Numbered from the stretch's first letter, positions 1 through 10,728 are shown. The stretch: 64,000 nucleotides of DNA from Dipteris shenzhenensis (GCA_047967505.1 CM106541.1), one strand, 5' to 3'. The notes: a model not told the origin generated them from the sequence alone. Translations and numbers: made by a program.

Positions 1-136
1 TTTGCTCTGGAGTACGAGGGGACATGATCTCCCTCTTAATCCAATGTGTATCACAAAATTGTTGAAAGTCATGAGAGATATACTCTCCACCATTATCAGT
101 CCATAGGCATTTAAGCATTCTACTTGACCGATGACT
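1..136 (-). pseudogene. Copia family C integrase fragment
   Basis: This stretch is nearly the same as the 49490-49620 segment of element C1 (minus-strand integrase, around the second catalytic Asp, TDNGGEY in C1). The match stops at about 136, where the plus-strand B1 element starts. It is a remnant of a second family C copy that continues left of the window. Only about 45 codons are present, so nothing can be said of function. The homology is read directly from the two sequences. Confidence 0.8.
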
Positions 137-665
137 GCGATTGGCATCACCATCACCAACGAGAATCTAGCACAAAGGTGCATATGGATTCTCCCACCAA
201 AGTACGATGGTCTTGTTACAGCGCTGAATATGCAGAATAGAAATTTGCCCCTCAACTTTGAGGATTTCAGCGCAATGCTTCTAGAGGAGATGTGTCAAAA
301 GATGAGGACTTGAGAAGATTCAGCTTTCTATGCTAGATCAAAGACAGGTAAGGGTAAGGAATCTGGTAACCCATATTCTTTTGATGATAAAAAGAGAAAG
401 AAGAAGATCAAGTGCTTCTATTGCAACAAGGCAAGGCACAAGCAAAATGAGTGCTAGAAGAAGATTGCAGATCAGAAGAACGGAGGAAAGAAAGAGTCCA
501 GCAACAGCACGCAGGCAGTACTAGTAGAGCTATTCATAGCAATTGAGGAGATTTGCACGGAGGCAGTTCATGTACCTGTGGATGGACCTTGGATTATTGA
601 CAGTGGTGCATTGCGCCACATGACCAGTCATAAGGATTAGTATACCTCTCAACATCCGGTAGGGA
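131..665 (+). pseudogene. gag: B1 gag C-terminus, zinc knuckle and protease remnant
   Basis: Codons 131-313 give a UBN2-type copia gag end (ILPPKYDGLVTAL). A retroviral-type zinc knuckle C-X2-C-X4-H-X4-C (CFYCNKARHKQNEC) lies near 405-455 and is followed by a TAG stop. The aspartic protease site WIIDSG is at about 590-610, within the copia pattern DSGA..HMT, and is followed by another TAG at about 638. Gag would form the virus-like particle and protease would process Gag-Pol. The frame is broken between the three pieces. Gag begins mid-domain because of the 5' truncation. Confidence 0.75.
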
Positions 666-757
666 ATGACATCCTAGTAGCAGTCAGCAATGATGCAAAA
701 TGTCTAGCAAAAGGAAAAGGTACGATTGCTCTCAAGTCAGATCGAGTTGTAAAACAG

Positions 758-1997
758 TTGTCCGATGTTCTTTATGTGCCAGATATCAAGAGGAACTTGT
801 TGTTCATTTCTACGATCATGGATCGGGACCTCAAAATTCACTTCGATAAGAATGGCGCACAAATTTTGGATCTTCAAGGGAAGGTCATTGGTAAAGGTAC
901 ACGATGCAACAACATCTATGAACTCTTAGCTTTCAGTGGTCGAGCTGATGTGAGCAACACTAAGCTGTGGCATGAGAGGTTTGGTCATCTAAACCTTAGT
1001 TCCTTAAAGGAGATGCATAAAAGTGGAATGATTGCAGACCTACTAGAAATTACAGATCTGCCCGATGTATGTGAAGCTTGCATGATGGGCAAGTAGCATT
1101 GGCAACCCTTTCCTAAAGAGGCCAGTAGGGCAAAGGCTCCTCTAGAGCTCGTTCACACGGACCTCTGTGGAAAGATAGAGATGGAAGCTTTGGGTGGCTC
1201 CTACTACTTCATGATGCTCATCGACGACTACAATAGAAGGATATGGATATACTTCCTGAAGACTAAAGATGAGGCTTTTAGTAAGTTCAAAGAATGGCAT
1301 GTAATTGTCGAGAAAGAAACGGGGAGGAAGGTGAAGAAGTTGAGATCAGACAGAGGTGGTGAGTTCACATCAAGTGAATTCAAAAGTTACTACCAAAGTC
1401 ACGGGATCAAGAGGTAGAAACCCCCGCCACATACATCACAGCAAAATGGAGTAGCAGAACGCAAGATGTGTGTCATCTGTGAAATGGGCAGGAGTATGAT
1501 GAAAGGGAAAGATTTGCCAAAGACTTTTTGGGCTGAAGCATGTAACATGGCAGTTTACATTCTGAATCGTAGCTACACGAGGGGGGATGACTCCACTGCA
1601 GGCCTTTTCTGGTAAGAAACCTTTAGCTGCACATTTCAAAGTTTTTGGATGTGACTGTTTTGTGCATGTCCCTAATGCTAACAGGACCAAATGGGAACCG
1701 AAGAGCTGGAAGTGTATTTTCTTGGGCTACAGTGAAGAGGCAAAGGGTTACTGTCTCTATAACCCTGTTACCAAGAAGGTAATAGTAAGTCACGATGTGG
1801 TCTTCTCAAAACAGCCGCATCAATTGGAGGAGGATGCTTCCTTTCTAAACAACCATGACCAAGATATCCATCTAGTACAACCACCAATAGCAGACCGAAC
1901 TCCCCCAACGGTGCTTGGGAGGATTCAAGATAAAGAAGAGGAAGAAGAGCCTACAAAACCACAATGGCAATGGCCATTCCCGAAGTGGGTAAAGTAG
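758..1997 (+). pseudogene. pol: B1 integrase region (GAG-pre-integrase and DDE core)
   Basis: 758-1096 is a GAG-pre-integrase domain with the HHCC zinc site (WHERFGH and later CEACMMGK), ending in TAG. The DDE integrase core follows: LVHTDLCG (about 1150), SDRGGEF (about 1350) and NGVAERK (about 1446), so all three acidic residues are visible. The C-terminal part 1587-1997 has the copia hallmarks VFGCDCFVHVP and CIFLGYSEEAKGY. A stop at about 1417 and a frameshift near 1580 separate the core from the C-terminal part. The enzyme would insert element cDNA into host chromosomes; this copy cannot be made whole. Confidence 0.8.
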
Positions 1998-2199
1998 CTT
2001 TTAGACGGCAAAGGACCTACGGCCATTGAGGAGGAACCATCCAAACATTGCCGGTCCAAGAGATTAGAGGAGCAAAGAAGGGCACAGGAACACTTGGTCA
2101 ACGATGCTTTGATGAGAGAGGTGATCTGTGCTGACGAACCCAAGTGTCTTGAAGAGGTACAGGAAGAGGTACAGGGTGATGATAGGTGGATGGAGGCTA

Positions 2200-3656
2200 T
2201 GTAGTTGGAGTATGGCTCCATAATGAAGAACAACACTTGGGACCTTGTGGATCGACCACCAAAATGCAAGGTAATTGGCACCAAGTGGGTGTACAAGACC
2301 AAGTACAAGTCCGACGGCATGTTGGATAAGTATAAGGCTCTCGACTCATGACAAAAGGATTCACATAGGTACATGGTTTTGATTATTAGGATACTTTTGC
2401 TCCCATGGATCGACTAATGACAATTCGCAGTGTTTTGGCTTTAGTAGCCCAGGGAAGTTGGCCCGTGTTTCAGATGGATGTAAAATCTGATTTTCTAAAT
2501 GGAGATCTCAAGGAGGAGGTATACATGGAACAACCACTAGGTTTATGATCCCCGGTTCAGAAGGTAAAGTTTGTAAACTAAAGAAGGCACTTTATGGGTT
2601 GAAACAGGCCCCATGAGCATGGTACTAACGGATTGATGCCTACTTTCTGCAAAATGGTTCATTAGGAGCCCATCTGATGCAAATTTGTATATCTTTAGAG
2701 AAGGAGGCAAGTGTATAATCGTGGTCCTTTATGTGGACGACCTTGTCATAACAGGGAACCATGAAGAGAAGATCTTGCAGACAAAGCATTTGCTAGGAAT
2801 AGAGTTTGAAATGACAAACCTCAAATAGATGCATTTCTATTTGGGGATTGAAGTTTGGCAAGAGCCAAAACAGATCATCTCACAGCTGAAGTATGCTAGA
2901 GAGATACTGAAGGCATTTGCCATGGCTGAGTGCAAGACAAGTTGGCACCCCTATGGAGGTTGACGTGAAGCTCTCAAACAAGGATTCATCACCACTGGTG
3001 GAGGCTTGTGGGCAGCTTGATTTACTTGTGCAACATGCAGCCGGACATCAGCTTTGCGACTGGTGTACTAAGCAGGTTTTCCAATAAGCCCCGAGAGAAC
3101 CATTGGAGGACAGGGATGCAGGTGCTGAAATACATCAAAGGCACACTTGATTATGGCATCACCTATACCAAGGGAAACATTTTGACCGGATTTTGTGACT
3201 CGAATTGTGGGCAGGAGAAGTGGACAGTAGGACAGGTTACCGTTTCTCACTCAGATCTGGAGATGTGTCATGGGTTAGCAAGAAGCAACCCACAATTGCT
3301 CTTTCTTCTATTGAGGCTGAGTACAAATCAGCATGTTTTGCTTCTTGTGAGGTAGTGTGGTTGAGGAAGACTTTAGGGGACATGGGTGCAGTGCAGAATA
3401 AGCGCAGAATAAGCCTACACAGTTATCATGTGACAATCAGAGTTGCATGGTGATTGCAAAGAACCCTGTGTTCCACGCTCATACAAAACACATTGAGATT
3501 CAATATCACTTTGTATGTGAGCTCATCATGGATGGAGAGGTCGACTTGGTGTACTGTCCGACTACAAAGAATGCTGTGGACATCTTCATGAAGGCTCTTG
3601 GAAGAGACTTGCTGGAGAGGCATCTTCATCGACTTGGCATTGGGCCAAAAAAGTAA
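2200..3656 (+). pseudogene. pol: B1 reverse transcriptase and RNase H
   Basis: The copia RT start KNNTWDLVDRPP is at about 2230, the GTKWVYKTK motif near 2280, and the catalytic YVDD at 2730-2741 is intact. RNase H is recognisable from about 3190 (SIEAEYKSA at about 3310, HTKHIEIQYHFV at about 3480) to the terminal stop at 3656. Several TAG/TGA stops and frameshifts interrupt it (for example about 2203, 2350 and 2546). Family knowledge: RT and RNase H copy the element RNA into DNA in the particle. Here only the fossil remains. Confidence 0.8.
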
Positions 3657-3673
3657 TTTCACTTGCAGGTGGA

Positions 3674-3686
3674 TATTGAGGGGGGG
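3674..3686 (+). other. B1 polypurine tract
   Basis: A purine run (ATTGAGGGGGG) lies directly before the TGTTAGATAT start of the LTR and 18 bases after the pol stop. It is the expected primer for plus-strand DNA synthesis. Confidence 0.8.
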
Positions 3687-4401
3687 TGTTAGATATCAAT
3701 GCTCCACTCTCATGTAACTATGAAGGAACCAATTAACTCTACTTATAAGCCCCCCATATGAGGAGAAGGCATTTGAGTAGCTCAATTATTCGGTAGGTCT
3801 TGGTTTGGACACCAAATGGGGGCCATGTGTGGCCTGATGGCTGGACGGCTTCAGATAGAGTTGGCACACCACCAACTAGGCTACATGCAAGTGTGGGAAG
3901 GCATCCCATGACTGACCGCACTGAAGGTCATGGAGCATTTCTTGAGGTAGCCCACTCTTAGGTTGCGAAGCCCATTTGGAGCCCCAGATGTGATCTCGGA
4001 TGGCTGTGTGCTCTATTCTGTGCCATGGTTCTATTGTGTGGTCGGTGGCCTATTTTGGGACCGCCGACCTCCAGTCGGCCGGTTTGGGCGGATTGGGACA
4101 CGGTCTCCCGATTGTTGAGCCTAACCGACTATGACTGGTGGCTATATAAGAGCAAGCCCATGAAGCCCATTTCATCACTGGCTGCAACAACCGTAATTCC
4201 TTAGCATCTAGCCTCCATCCTCTACTATTTCCAGCATGCCATCGAAGCTTCTCTCATAGGAGCGCACGGCTGGGAGGTAGCACCATCTATTGTATCAGTT
4301 TTATAATAATCAAATTTTTGATTCTCCATACTATCTGTTTTCTCTCTTGCATACGAGATCCTATTATCTATTGAGCACAGGCATTGTATTGTTTTCTTAC
4401 A
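3687..4401 (+). repeat. B1 3' LTR (right edge uncertain)
   Basis: It begins with TG (TGTTAGATATC) right after the polypurine tract. A TATA-like box CTATATAAGAG sits at about 4142-4152, which would put transcription start near 4175. The right end is uncertain; TCTTACA at 4395-4401 is one candidate giving about 715 bp. No partner LTR exists in the window. Confidence 0.6.
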
Positions 4402-4624
4402 AGGAGGAGCCTAAACAAAACACTATAAGCACATGCGAATCCCAAAGCCTCTCACACACAAGAAAGAGCACAATGCTAGTGTGTTCCATCAAACATGGAT
4501 ATCAAATGTGTTAACCCTAGAAATGGGTTAACAAATTCCAAACATGCCAGGTTAATAAATTTTAGGTAGGCAATTTGCTACATCCTTTGGAGATCCCATC
4601 GAGCATCTCCTAGGACATTGAGGA
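4402..4624. other. Unassigned spacer
   Basis: A short AT-rich stretch between the B1 LTR and the gypsy integrase remnant. Nothing recognised on either strand. Confidence 0.5.
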
Positions 4625-5300
4625 GGCATGATTATGTGTGTTATCTTGGATTGAATAACCAATACAACTCAATGTGTTTCAACCAATGAAGAGGTTAAAA
4701 CTCTTAAATTATCAAAGACTTTTGTGGAGCATATGATAGGTTGTATGGGCTACTAGCCTACATTGCTAGTGACTAGGATAAAATTTGATAGTCATTTTAA
4801 GAGGGCTATTTTATAAGATTGGAGACTATAAATATGAGCACTTTAGATCATCCACATAGTGATGGTTAAGTTAAAAGAGTCCATCAAATCACTAAGGATA
4901 TGCCTTGAGAGAAAACTAATTGGAAACCAAATTTTCCCTTATTAGAATTTGCATATTATAGTAATAACACAATAATAGGTTGAAGTCCATTCATGATGAG
5001 GTATGGATTTCAACCTAGAGCTTTGATTGTTGTAGTGGATAAGAAAAGAGAAGATTCAATTAGCCAAAGACATTCTTGAAACTGTGAACAAATGGTTAAG
5101 CTAGGTAAAAATAGCATTAAAAGGCCTCAATATAGAGCAAGAATTATGCAAACTCACACCATAGAAAGTTTGAGTTTGAAGAAAAAGAGAAAGTCTATTT
5201 GGAATACCAAAACCTTCAAAGAACCTAAAGATAAATAATCTCCAAAGGTATTTATGAAGTATTATGGGCCATTGTTAATACTTAAGAGAATTAGAGCTTG
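4625..5300 (+). pseudogene. pol: Ty3/gypsy integrase fragment
   Basis: Degenerate but readable integrase. Near 4640-4790 it resembles the G1 integrase stretch at 30122-30300 (DYVCVILD, EEVKTLKLSKTFVEH, then KFDSHF). At about 4849 comes HPHSDG, the remnant of the gypsy HPQTDGQTE motif that holds the catalytic Glu. FPLLEFAY and SPFMMRYGFQPRA follow at about 4936-5025. Frames are broken throughout, mostly by TAG. No LTR or RT of this copy is nearby, so it is an isolated 0.7 kb relic. It is on the plus strand, unlike G1. Confidence 0.7.
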
Positions 5301-5964
5301 GTCTTAGAGGGCTTGGATTCCTAAGATTAGGCATTTCTAAAAGGCCTTAAGGGGCTTGGATCTAGGGTCATTCCTAGGGTTAAGCATTAAGAAAGAGGTG
5401 CAGAAGGAGCCTAGGAGAGGTTTTTATGGAAATTTCCCTTGTGGGACGCATGGCATCAAGTAAAGAGGCCAATTTGCAAGTATAAGTTCAGGGGCAAGTT
5501 CAGGGGCAAATTCTAGAGGGATCTAGCCTATGAGAGGTTCTTAGAGAGAGAGAGAGAGAGAGAGTAAAAAATGTGATGGAGAACACACAAGGTAGCTAGC
5601 TCTCAATAGAGTTTATAGCTAGATGGAAAACACTTGTAGAACCATCATCTACTATTTGGGACTAACAAGGAGTAATTTTGTGCTAAGACTCTCTAGAGTA
5701 CCATGAGATCATTGAAGATGATGTTGAAATACATGAGCCCAATTCCTTCGATGGAGAGATTTGATTGTCATACCCATGGTGATCTAGATCTAGAGACAAC
5801 TTTGGCAAGTATTTAGAACCGCTCCTAGGTCTTTATCATGTTCTCAAAAGCACTACTACCTTCATATCAATATCCACAACCAAGAGTCACTACTAGCACC
5901 TTCTAGATACTAGGCTTTGCTTAGCTACTACTTGTTTTCAACCTTTTTGCATATTTTTAGTGCA
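5301..5964. other. Unassigned spacer with (GA)11 microsatellite
   Basis: No coding signal was recognised. A (GA)n run of about 22 bases lies at 5543-5564. The left half is rich in GGCTTGGA- and TTAGG-like words, possibly the untranslated end of the gypsy relic. Confidence 0.5.
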
Positions 5965-6515
5965 TGTGATGCTTCATTGGGAGGCAGTTAAATGTATCAT
6001 GAGGTACATGAAGGGTACCAAGGAGATGGGCATCTACTTTGGTAGAGGAGAGATGTGTGTACTTGGGTAGATAGATTCAGACTATGCAGGGCATGTAGAT
6101 AGCAAGAGATCCACTTCTAGCTATGTGTTCACATGTGCAAGTGGTGCAGTGTCATGGATGTCTCGTGCACAAAAGTGCATTTCTTTGTCTACTATAGAGG
6201 CCGAGTAGGTTGTAGCCATAAAGGGTTGCAAGGAGGCTATATGGATTGATTGGCTAGTGGGAGATTTGGGGATTCATACAGGTGTACTGACATTGCCTAA
6301 TGATTCCATGAGTGATATTTAGCTAGCGCACAAAATCTGGTCTTTCATGCAAAGACCAAACACATTACGGTCAGGTACCCTTTCATCAGGGAGGTACTTG
6401 AGGACAAGCACATAGAGCTTGTCAAGGTTCATATGGATTATAACCCTACAAATATGGTGACAAAGAGTCTACCTAATCAGTGGTTTGAGTATTGTCATGT
6501 ATTGATGGGCATTGG
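5965..6515 (+). pseudogene. pol: Copia family C RNase H fragment (C2)
   Basis: Reading plus strand this matches the C1 RNase H at 47280-47800 on the minus strand: HWEAVKCIMRYMKGTKEMGIYFGRG-like start, then SRSTSSYVFT, STIEAE and a terminal segment near MGIG at about 6510. It carries the TAG at DSMSDI*LA that is also present in C1 (about 47431). The 5' remainder of the element is missing; the left break is at about 5965. RNase H would remove the RNA template strand. Confidence 0.8.
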
Positions 6516-6572
6516 ATAGTATGTCCACTGGTTGTTCTCCCTTAAAGGCACATTGGCCTTTAAGTGGGAGGC

Positions 6573-6753
6573 TATGGGGGTTAAAGGCCACTGTAGCTTA
6601 AGCCCAGTTATGTACAATACTCAAACACATATATATATGGATGATATAGAAGATTAGGGTGTTCTGCACCCACCAAAACTTGTGTCGCTCTCTATTCTGG
6701 CTTTCCCTCTCTCTCACCCTCTTCTGTTCCACTTCCATTGTTGAGATATCTCA
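6573..6753 (+). repeat. Family C 3' LTR (C2)
   Basis: About 181 bp alignable by eye to the C1 LTRs: it starts after the purine tract AAGTGGGAGGC, contains GTTATGTACAATACTCAAACACATATATA and CTGCACCCACCAAAACTTGTGT, and ends ...ATATCTCA. The first base pair after the tract is TA rather than TG. The GA microsatellite seen in C1 LTRs is replaced by short CT-rich sequence. Confidence 0.75.
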
Positions 6754-6759
6754 AGTAGT

Positions 6760-7078
6760 ACTTAGTTTCTTAGAGAATATGATAGTACTAAATGGTACTA
6801 AATAGCATATAACAATGGCTAAATCATGACAGAAGTACCTAAAACGTATTGTGTAGCATTTGACAGTGTGGTGAATAGCATCTGAGAGTATGAGAATAGT
6901 ACCTAGAGAGTACAAAATAGTACTAATGAGTAGCATATGACAATGGTGCATAGCATCTGAGAGAATGAGAATAGTACCTACCTCTACCTAGGGAGTACTA
7001 AATAGTACTAAGTAGCATATGGCAGTGGTAAATAGCATCTAAGAGTATGAAAGTATGTCCCAAGTGTTTGGTAAAGTT
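6760..7078. repeat. Degenerate minisatellite, about 80-bp unit
   Basis: Three to four imperfect units, each with the words TAGCATATGACA, TAGCATCTGAGAGTATGAGAATAGTACCT and GAGTACTAAATAGTACTA. It lies between the family C LTR and the A1 element and ends at the A1 target site. Confidence 0.75.
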
Positions 7079-7083
7079 TGTAG

Positions 7084-7448
7084 TGTTGAGATATCGAGCT
7101 CCACTCGTGATGTGCTAGGGTGACCATTGTGCATTTATGTCACTGACTTGTTAGCTATAGATGCGGTTGGTACATTGCCCATGAATAATAGCTGGATCAC
7201 AGCTATCTTTATGTACTATAGTTAGTGGCTTAGTTAGTATGCCACCTAGGTTAGCTGAGTTTAGTTTGAGACCCACATATAGGGTTCATCTATTCCTTTT
7301 GTACTAAGAGAGAGAGAGTTCTTTTTGCTTTCACAACTAAGAAGAGTAAAATTGTTTTCAACCTCCATCTTTGTGTGTATTCTCCCATTATGTATGTGAG
7401 AAAGCTGCAAGTGAGACTCCTTACCTCTCTCCCACTCTCTTCACGTAT
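7084..7448 (+). repeat. A1 5' LTR
   Basis: Starts TGTTGAGATATCGAGCTCC, the family A signature, and ends TTCACGTA just before the primer site. A TATA-like word (ACATATAG) lies in the GACCCACATATAGGGTTC segment. The two bases GT near the end are extra compared with A4 (TTCACA). Confidence 0.9.
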
Positions 7449-7461
7449 GGTATCAGAGCTC
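7449..7461 (+). other. A1 primer-binding site (initiator Met tRNA)
   Basis: TGGTATCAGAGCT directly after the LTR is complementary to the 3' end of plant initiator methionine tRNA, the usual primer for plant copia reverse transcription. Confidence 0.88.
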
Positions 7462-7507
7462 GGTTCGTGGTAAGGAGCTCAAGGAAGCAAACCAAGTTCG
7501 TAGTGTC

Positions 7508-7960
7508 TTGGTAAGAGGATCAGTGTTGCTTTCCTTTTTCGAGTTTGGGAGTAAATCTCTACAGCTAGCACAGCCAGAAAGTGCAAGAGTGCACTCTCTC
7601 AAATTGAGACGCCCTTCGCAGCGCACCGAGAGGGTAGTATATGCAACGGGACAGGGCAAAGTCTTGGGTGACATTGTTTTTTATTCGAGGCCATTCGGGG
7701 CCCATTTTGGTGGCGGAAGTTTTTCGCAAGCACTCAAAAAGGTGCCCTATTTTGGCTGTGTGACCATTGTTATGCAGGTCGGTGAAAAGTTGCCATGGAA
7801 TTGCATCATATACCTATGCATAGAGATATTGGGAGTGACAGAATCATTCTTATTGGCTGTTGATGCAAAATCGTCACTAGGAAGTGACTGTGTGGTCAAA
7901 TACCACTTTCGTCAATTTTGCAGATCTGCCCTTGTGAGACAGAAGTTGTGTTTTTTGTAG
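7508..7960 (+). other. A1 leader open frame without clear start
   Basis: 150 codons stay open between the primer site and gag, starting at TTG rather than ATG. Similar open leader frames occur in A2 (20638-21159, minus) and A4 (38298-38726). Shared words include QPESARVH and ALKK.P. No domain was recognised. A3 has lost the frame. It may be a leader protein, a fused N-terminus, or just non-coding leader that happens to be open. I do not assign a function. Confidence 0.35.
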
Positions 7961-7988
7961 TGACAGAATATTTTTGCAGTGTTCTGTA

Positions 7989-8843
7989 ATGGCGTCTAAT
8001 GCTCTTTCACAGATAGTCACTGAAAAGCTTGACAAGAACAACTTCCAAGCATGGAAGTTTAGAATGATGAATTTCCTTATTATTGGAGCTAAACAAGAAC
8101 CAGTTATTCCTAATGTTCCCAATCAACAGGAGTTGCAGGCATTTAAAGGATGGCATGAGAGAGCCAGAAAAGTTATGTACTAGCTATCTATCAGTATTTC
8201 AGATTCTATGATTGTGCATATTCAGGATGCAACCACGCCGAAGGAGGCATGGGATACTTTGACAAAAATGTACAGCACAAATATGTAAGCCAAGAAAATG
8301 CAGCTCAAGCAGGAGTTGCATAATGTGCAGAGAGAACATCAATGACTACCACATGAAGGTGAAGAAGATTACAGATGCACTTGCTTCCATTGGATCACCA
8401 GTGGAAGATGATGATTTAGTTTATGTGACCTTGAATGGGAAAGGATTATGCACATTTCCAGACATCCATTGCCATCCGCGAAAAATTTCGTGATTTTGAG
8501 GAGTTGATTGCTCTTCTAATTTCTGAAGAGCACAGAAATGGTGGTGCATCTTCTTCAGGAGGAACTTCAAAAGAAACTGTCTTCTACTCAAATGCTGGAA
8601 GAGGTAGAGGCAGAGGTAGAGAAAGCTGATCTGGAGGCCATGGCAAAAATCAGAATATGCAACAAATTCAAGAAAACCAGTCCTATGGAGGAGGACGTGG
8701 TAACCTTAGAGGCAGGGGGAGCCAAAGCGGTCATGGTGGATGGTAGAGAGGCCAAAATGCAAATAGCAATGTTGAATGCTACTACTATGGTAAAATGGGT
8801 CATATGGCTAGAGATTGCTATAAAAAGCAGAATGACATTATGA
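7989..8843 (+). pseudogene. gag: A1 gag (UBN2-type copia Gag)
   Basis: ATG at 7989 begins MASNALSQIVTEKLDKNNF, conserved in A3 and A4. The gag_pre/UBN2 pattern NNFQAWKFRM...GWHERARKVMY...TPKEAWDTL is clear. A TAG replaces Trp at about 8181 and a TAA replaces Gln at about 8286; a 9-base deletion near 8340 and further frameshifts follow. The zinc knuckle near 8772-8816 reads CYYYGKMGHMARDC: its second Cys is Tyr, unlike A4 (CYYCGKMGHMAKDC). A Gly/Arg-rich stretch precedes it. Gag would coat element RNA; this copy is broken. Confidence 0.82.
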
Positions 8844-8924
8844 ATGCCAAATTGCAGCAGGGAAATTATGCATCCTCTAGTAGACAGGGTGATGACAGAA
8901 ATGAGCATGCAGCACATGACCAAT

Positions 8925-9556
8925 TCTGTGACAAGTGCAGAAGAAAGCAATGATGTGTGGTATGTTGACTCAGGTGTGTCAAACCACATGACAGGTCATG
9001 CAGAATGGATGCAGGATGATGCAAGGAAAATGGATAGACCAGGATTTGTGGAGACTGGTGATGATATTGCACATCCTATTATGTAGATTGGTAAAATTCC
9101 TTTGTCTATGCAGGATGGGAAAAAGAAATACCTGTCTGATGTATTTCATGTCCCGAACATCACCAAGAACCTGGTTTCTATTGGTCAAATGGTTGAGCAC
9201 GACTTGTAGGTCAGATTTAATCCTCATGGATGCTTTGTTGAGGATATGAAAAATAAAGGTCGCTCGATAGCAAAAGGGAAGAAGAAGGGTAGGAGGTTTA
9301 CATTGGATGTGGACATGCCTGAATTGAGTGTATCAATGTTTGCACATGGGACGGTGTAGTTGTAGATATTGATATCTGGCATAAATGCATTGGTCATGTT
9401 AATGTATAGTGACTTAAATTAATGCAAGCCCAAAATATTGTTGCAGGATTGCCTAAGTTCAAGGTTGCAAAAATGCATAAGGTATGTGAAGCATGTCAAT
9501 TTGGAAAATAGGCAAGGAAACCATTTCCTAGACATGTTCAAGAGAGTAAGAGGCCA
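8925..9556 (+). pseudogene. pol: A1 protease and GAG-pre-integrase
   Basis: The protease site WYVDSGVSNHMTGH is at about 8957-9000 (A4 has DSGAS). TAG stops replace Gln at about 9085 and 9207. The GAG-pre-integrase HHCC part follows, with IWHKCIGHVNV (about 9375) and KVCEACQFGK (about 9480-9510). Between these lie TAG (about 9406) then TGA (about 9409). The TGA is also found in A2, A3 and A4 at the same codon. CAG to TAG at about 9508 breaks the link to the integrase core. Confidence 0.8.
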
Positions 9557-10717
9557 TTGGAATTAAGCCACTCTGATGTGTGGACTACTAAAGCTGCATC
9601 TATTGGAGGCTGTCATTATTTTGTCACTTTTATTGATGACTACAGCAGAAAAGTTTGGGTGTATTTTATGAAAAAGAAAAGTGAAGTGCTTGGGCTTTTC
9701 AAAGCTTTTAAAGCTATGGTTGAAAAAGAAATAGGCTTGCAAATAAAATGCCTAAGGTCAGATGGAGGGGGAGAGTACCTCTCAAATGAGTTTGCAAGGT
9801 TCCTACAGGAGCATGGCATAAAGCAGCAATATTCATGTAGTCATACCCCACAGCAAAATGGACTTGCAGAAAGGAAAAACAGGCATATTGGAGAGGTATC
9901 TCATGCCATGCTCAACGAAAAAGACCTGCCAGGTTTTTATTGGGCTGAAGCAATTGCTACAGTAGTCTACATAATGAACAGGACTCCCACTATAGCAATA
10001 CATGGCATGACGCTGGAGGAGAGGTATACTAGTAGGAAACTAGATATTTATCATTTGAAAGTTTTTGGTTGCATTGCCTATGTTCATGTGCCAGATGAGT
10101 TGAGATCCAAGTTGGATCCAAAAGCTCAGAAGTGCATCTTTATTGGATATTCTCTACAACAAAAAGGGTATAGATGCTATAATCCTTCTACTCGTAAGTT
10201 TATAGTGAGCAGAGATGTTTTTTATGAGATGAGTAGCTGGTATAAAACAATAAATGTGATTGATGATGTAGATGCACAAAATGGTAATGCTACATAGAAT
10301 TCATAGCAGCAATCACAAAATATTAGTGGACTTGTAGTGTCCTCTAGTAGTGGGTCACATACTTTGCCATGGACAGGCAGATTGAGATTAGGAGAATCTC
10401 CTCAAAGCAATGCATATAGTGGTATGCAAGTATCACAAAAAAGAAAAGAGAAAGTAGGTCAGCCCATGGTTGATGTGAATGCAGGTCATTCTTATGTGGA
10501 TGGTGAATCTAGTGGCTCAGAACAGAGCCTTGATGATGAGTTGGGTATTCCTTCTATTGTTACACATAGAGTAAGGAAGATAAGGAATGTTTTGAGAGCA
10601 CCTAATAGTGAGCCTATTTTGTGCAAGTCTACCAGAGTCAAGTATCCTATGGATAGGCTGAAATATGATGGATTTACAACCATTCACTATGCCTATATGG
10701 TCAAAGTGATACAGCGG
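9557..10717 (+). pseudogene. pol: A1 integrase core and C-terminal linker
   Basis: 9557-10297 is open for 246 codons and holds the DDE triad: HSDVW (about 9570), RSDGGGEY (about 9757) and GLAERKN (about 9866). The copia C-terminal words [17 protein letters not shown] and [18 protein letters not shown] follow. Two TAG stops at about 10295-10306 end the frame; the Ser-rich linker with SRKFIVSR and later LKYDGF...YMVKV reaches 10717, where host sequence is missing (about 120 bases, judged from A4 41690-41825) and the 2.67 kb insert begins. Confidence 0.85.
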
Positions 10718-10728
10718 TTGGCTGTAAG
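10718..10728 (+). repeat. 11-bp direct repeat, left flank of insert
   Basis: TTGGCTGTAAG, repeated exactly at 13403-13413. In uninterrupted copies (A4 about 41822) this sequence occurs once, so it is a likely target-site duplication. Confidence 0.7.

Larger units (their letters stand above)
131..4401 (+). mobile_element. Ty1/copia element B1, 5'-truncated
   Basis: The order gag, zinc knuckle, protease, integrase, RT, RNase H, polypurine tract, LTR runs left to right and defines a Ty1/copia element. The 5' LTR, primer-binding site and first part of gag are absent; the left edge is fused to a family C fragment. Many in-frame stops and frameshifts make it inactive. The 3' LTR starts sharply at 3687 after a purine tract; its right end, placed near 4401 at ...TCTTACA, is a guess because no second LTR is present for comparison. 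Confidence 0.85.

Noticed and set aside
1925-2374. Minus-strand 149-codon frame inside B1
   Set aside because: It lies antisense to clear copia integrase and RT motifs and is a shadow frame.
6760-7078. CRISPR-like array
   Set aside because: Units are about 80 bp, degenerate and without constant short repeats and unique spacers; the DNA is from a plant.
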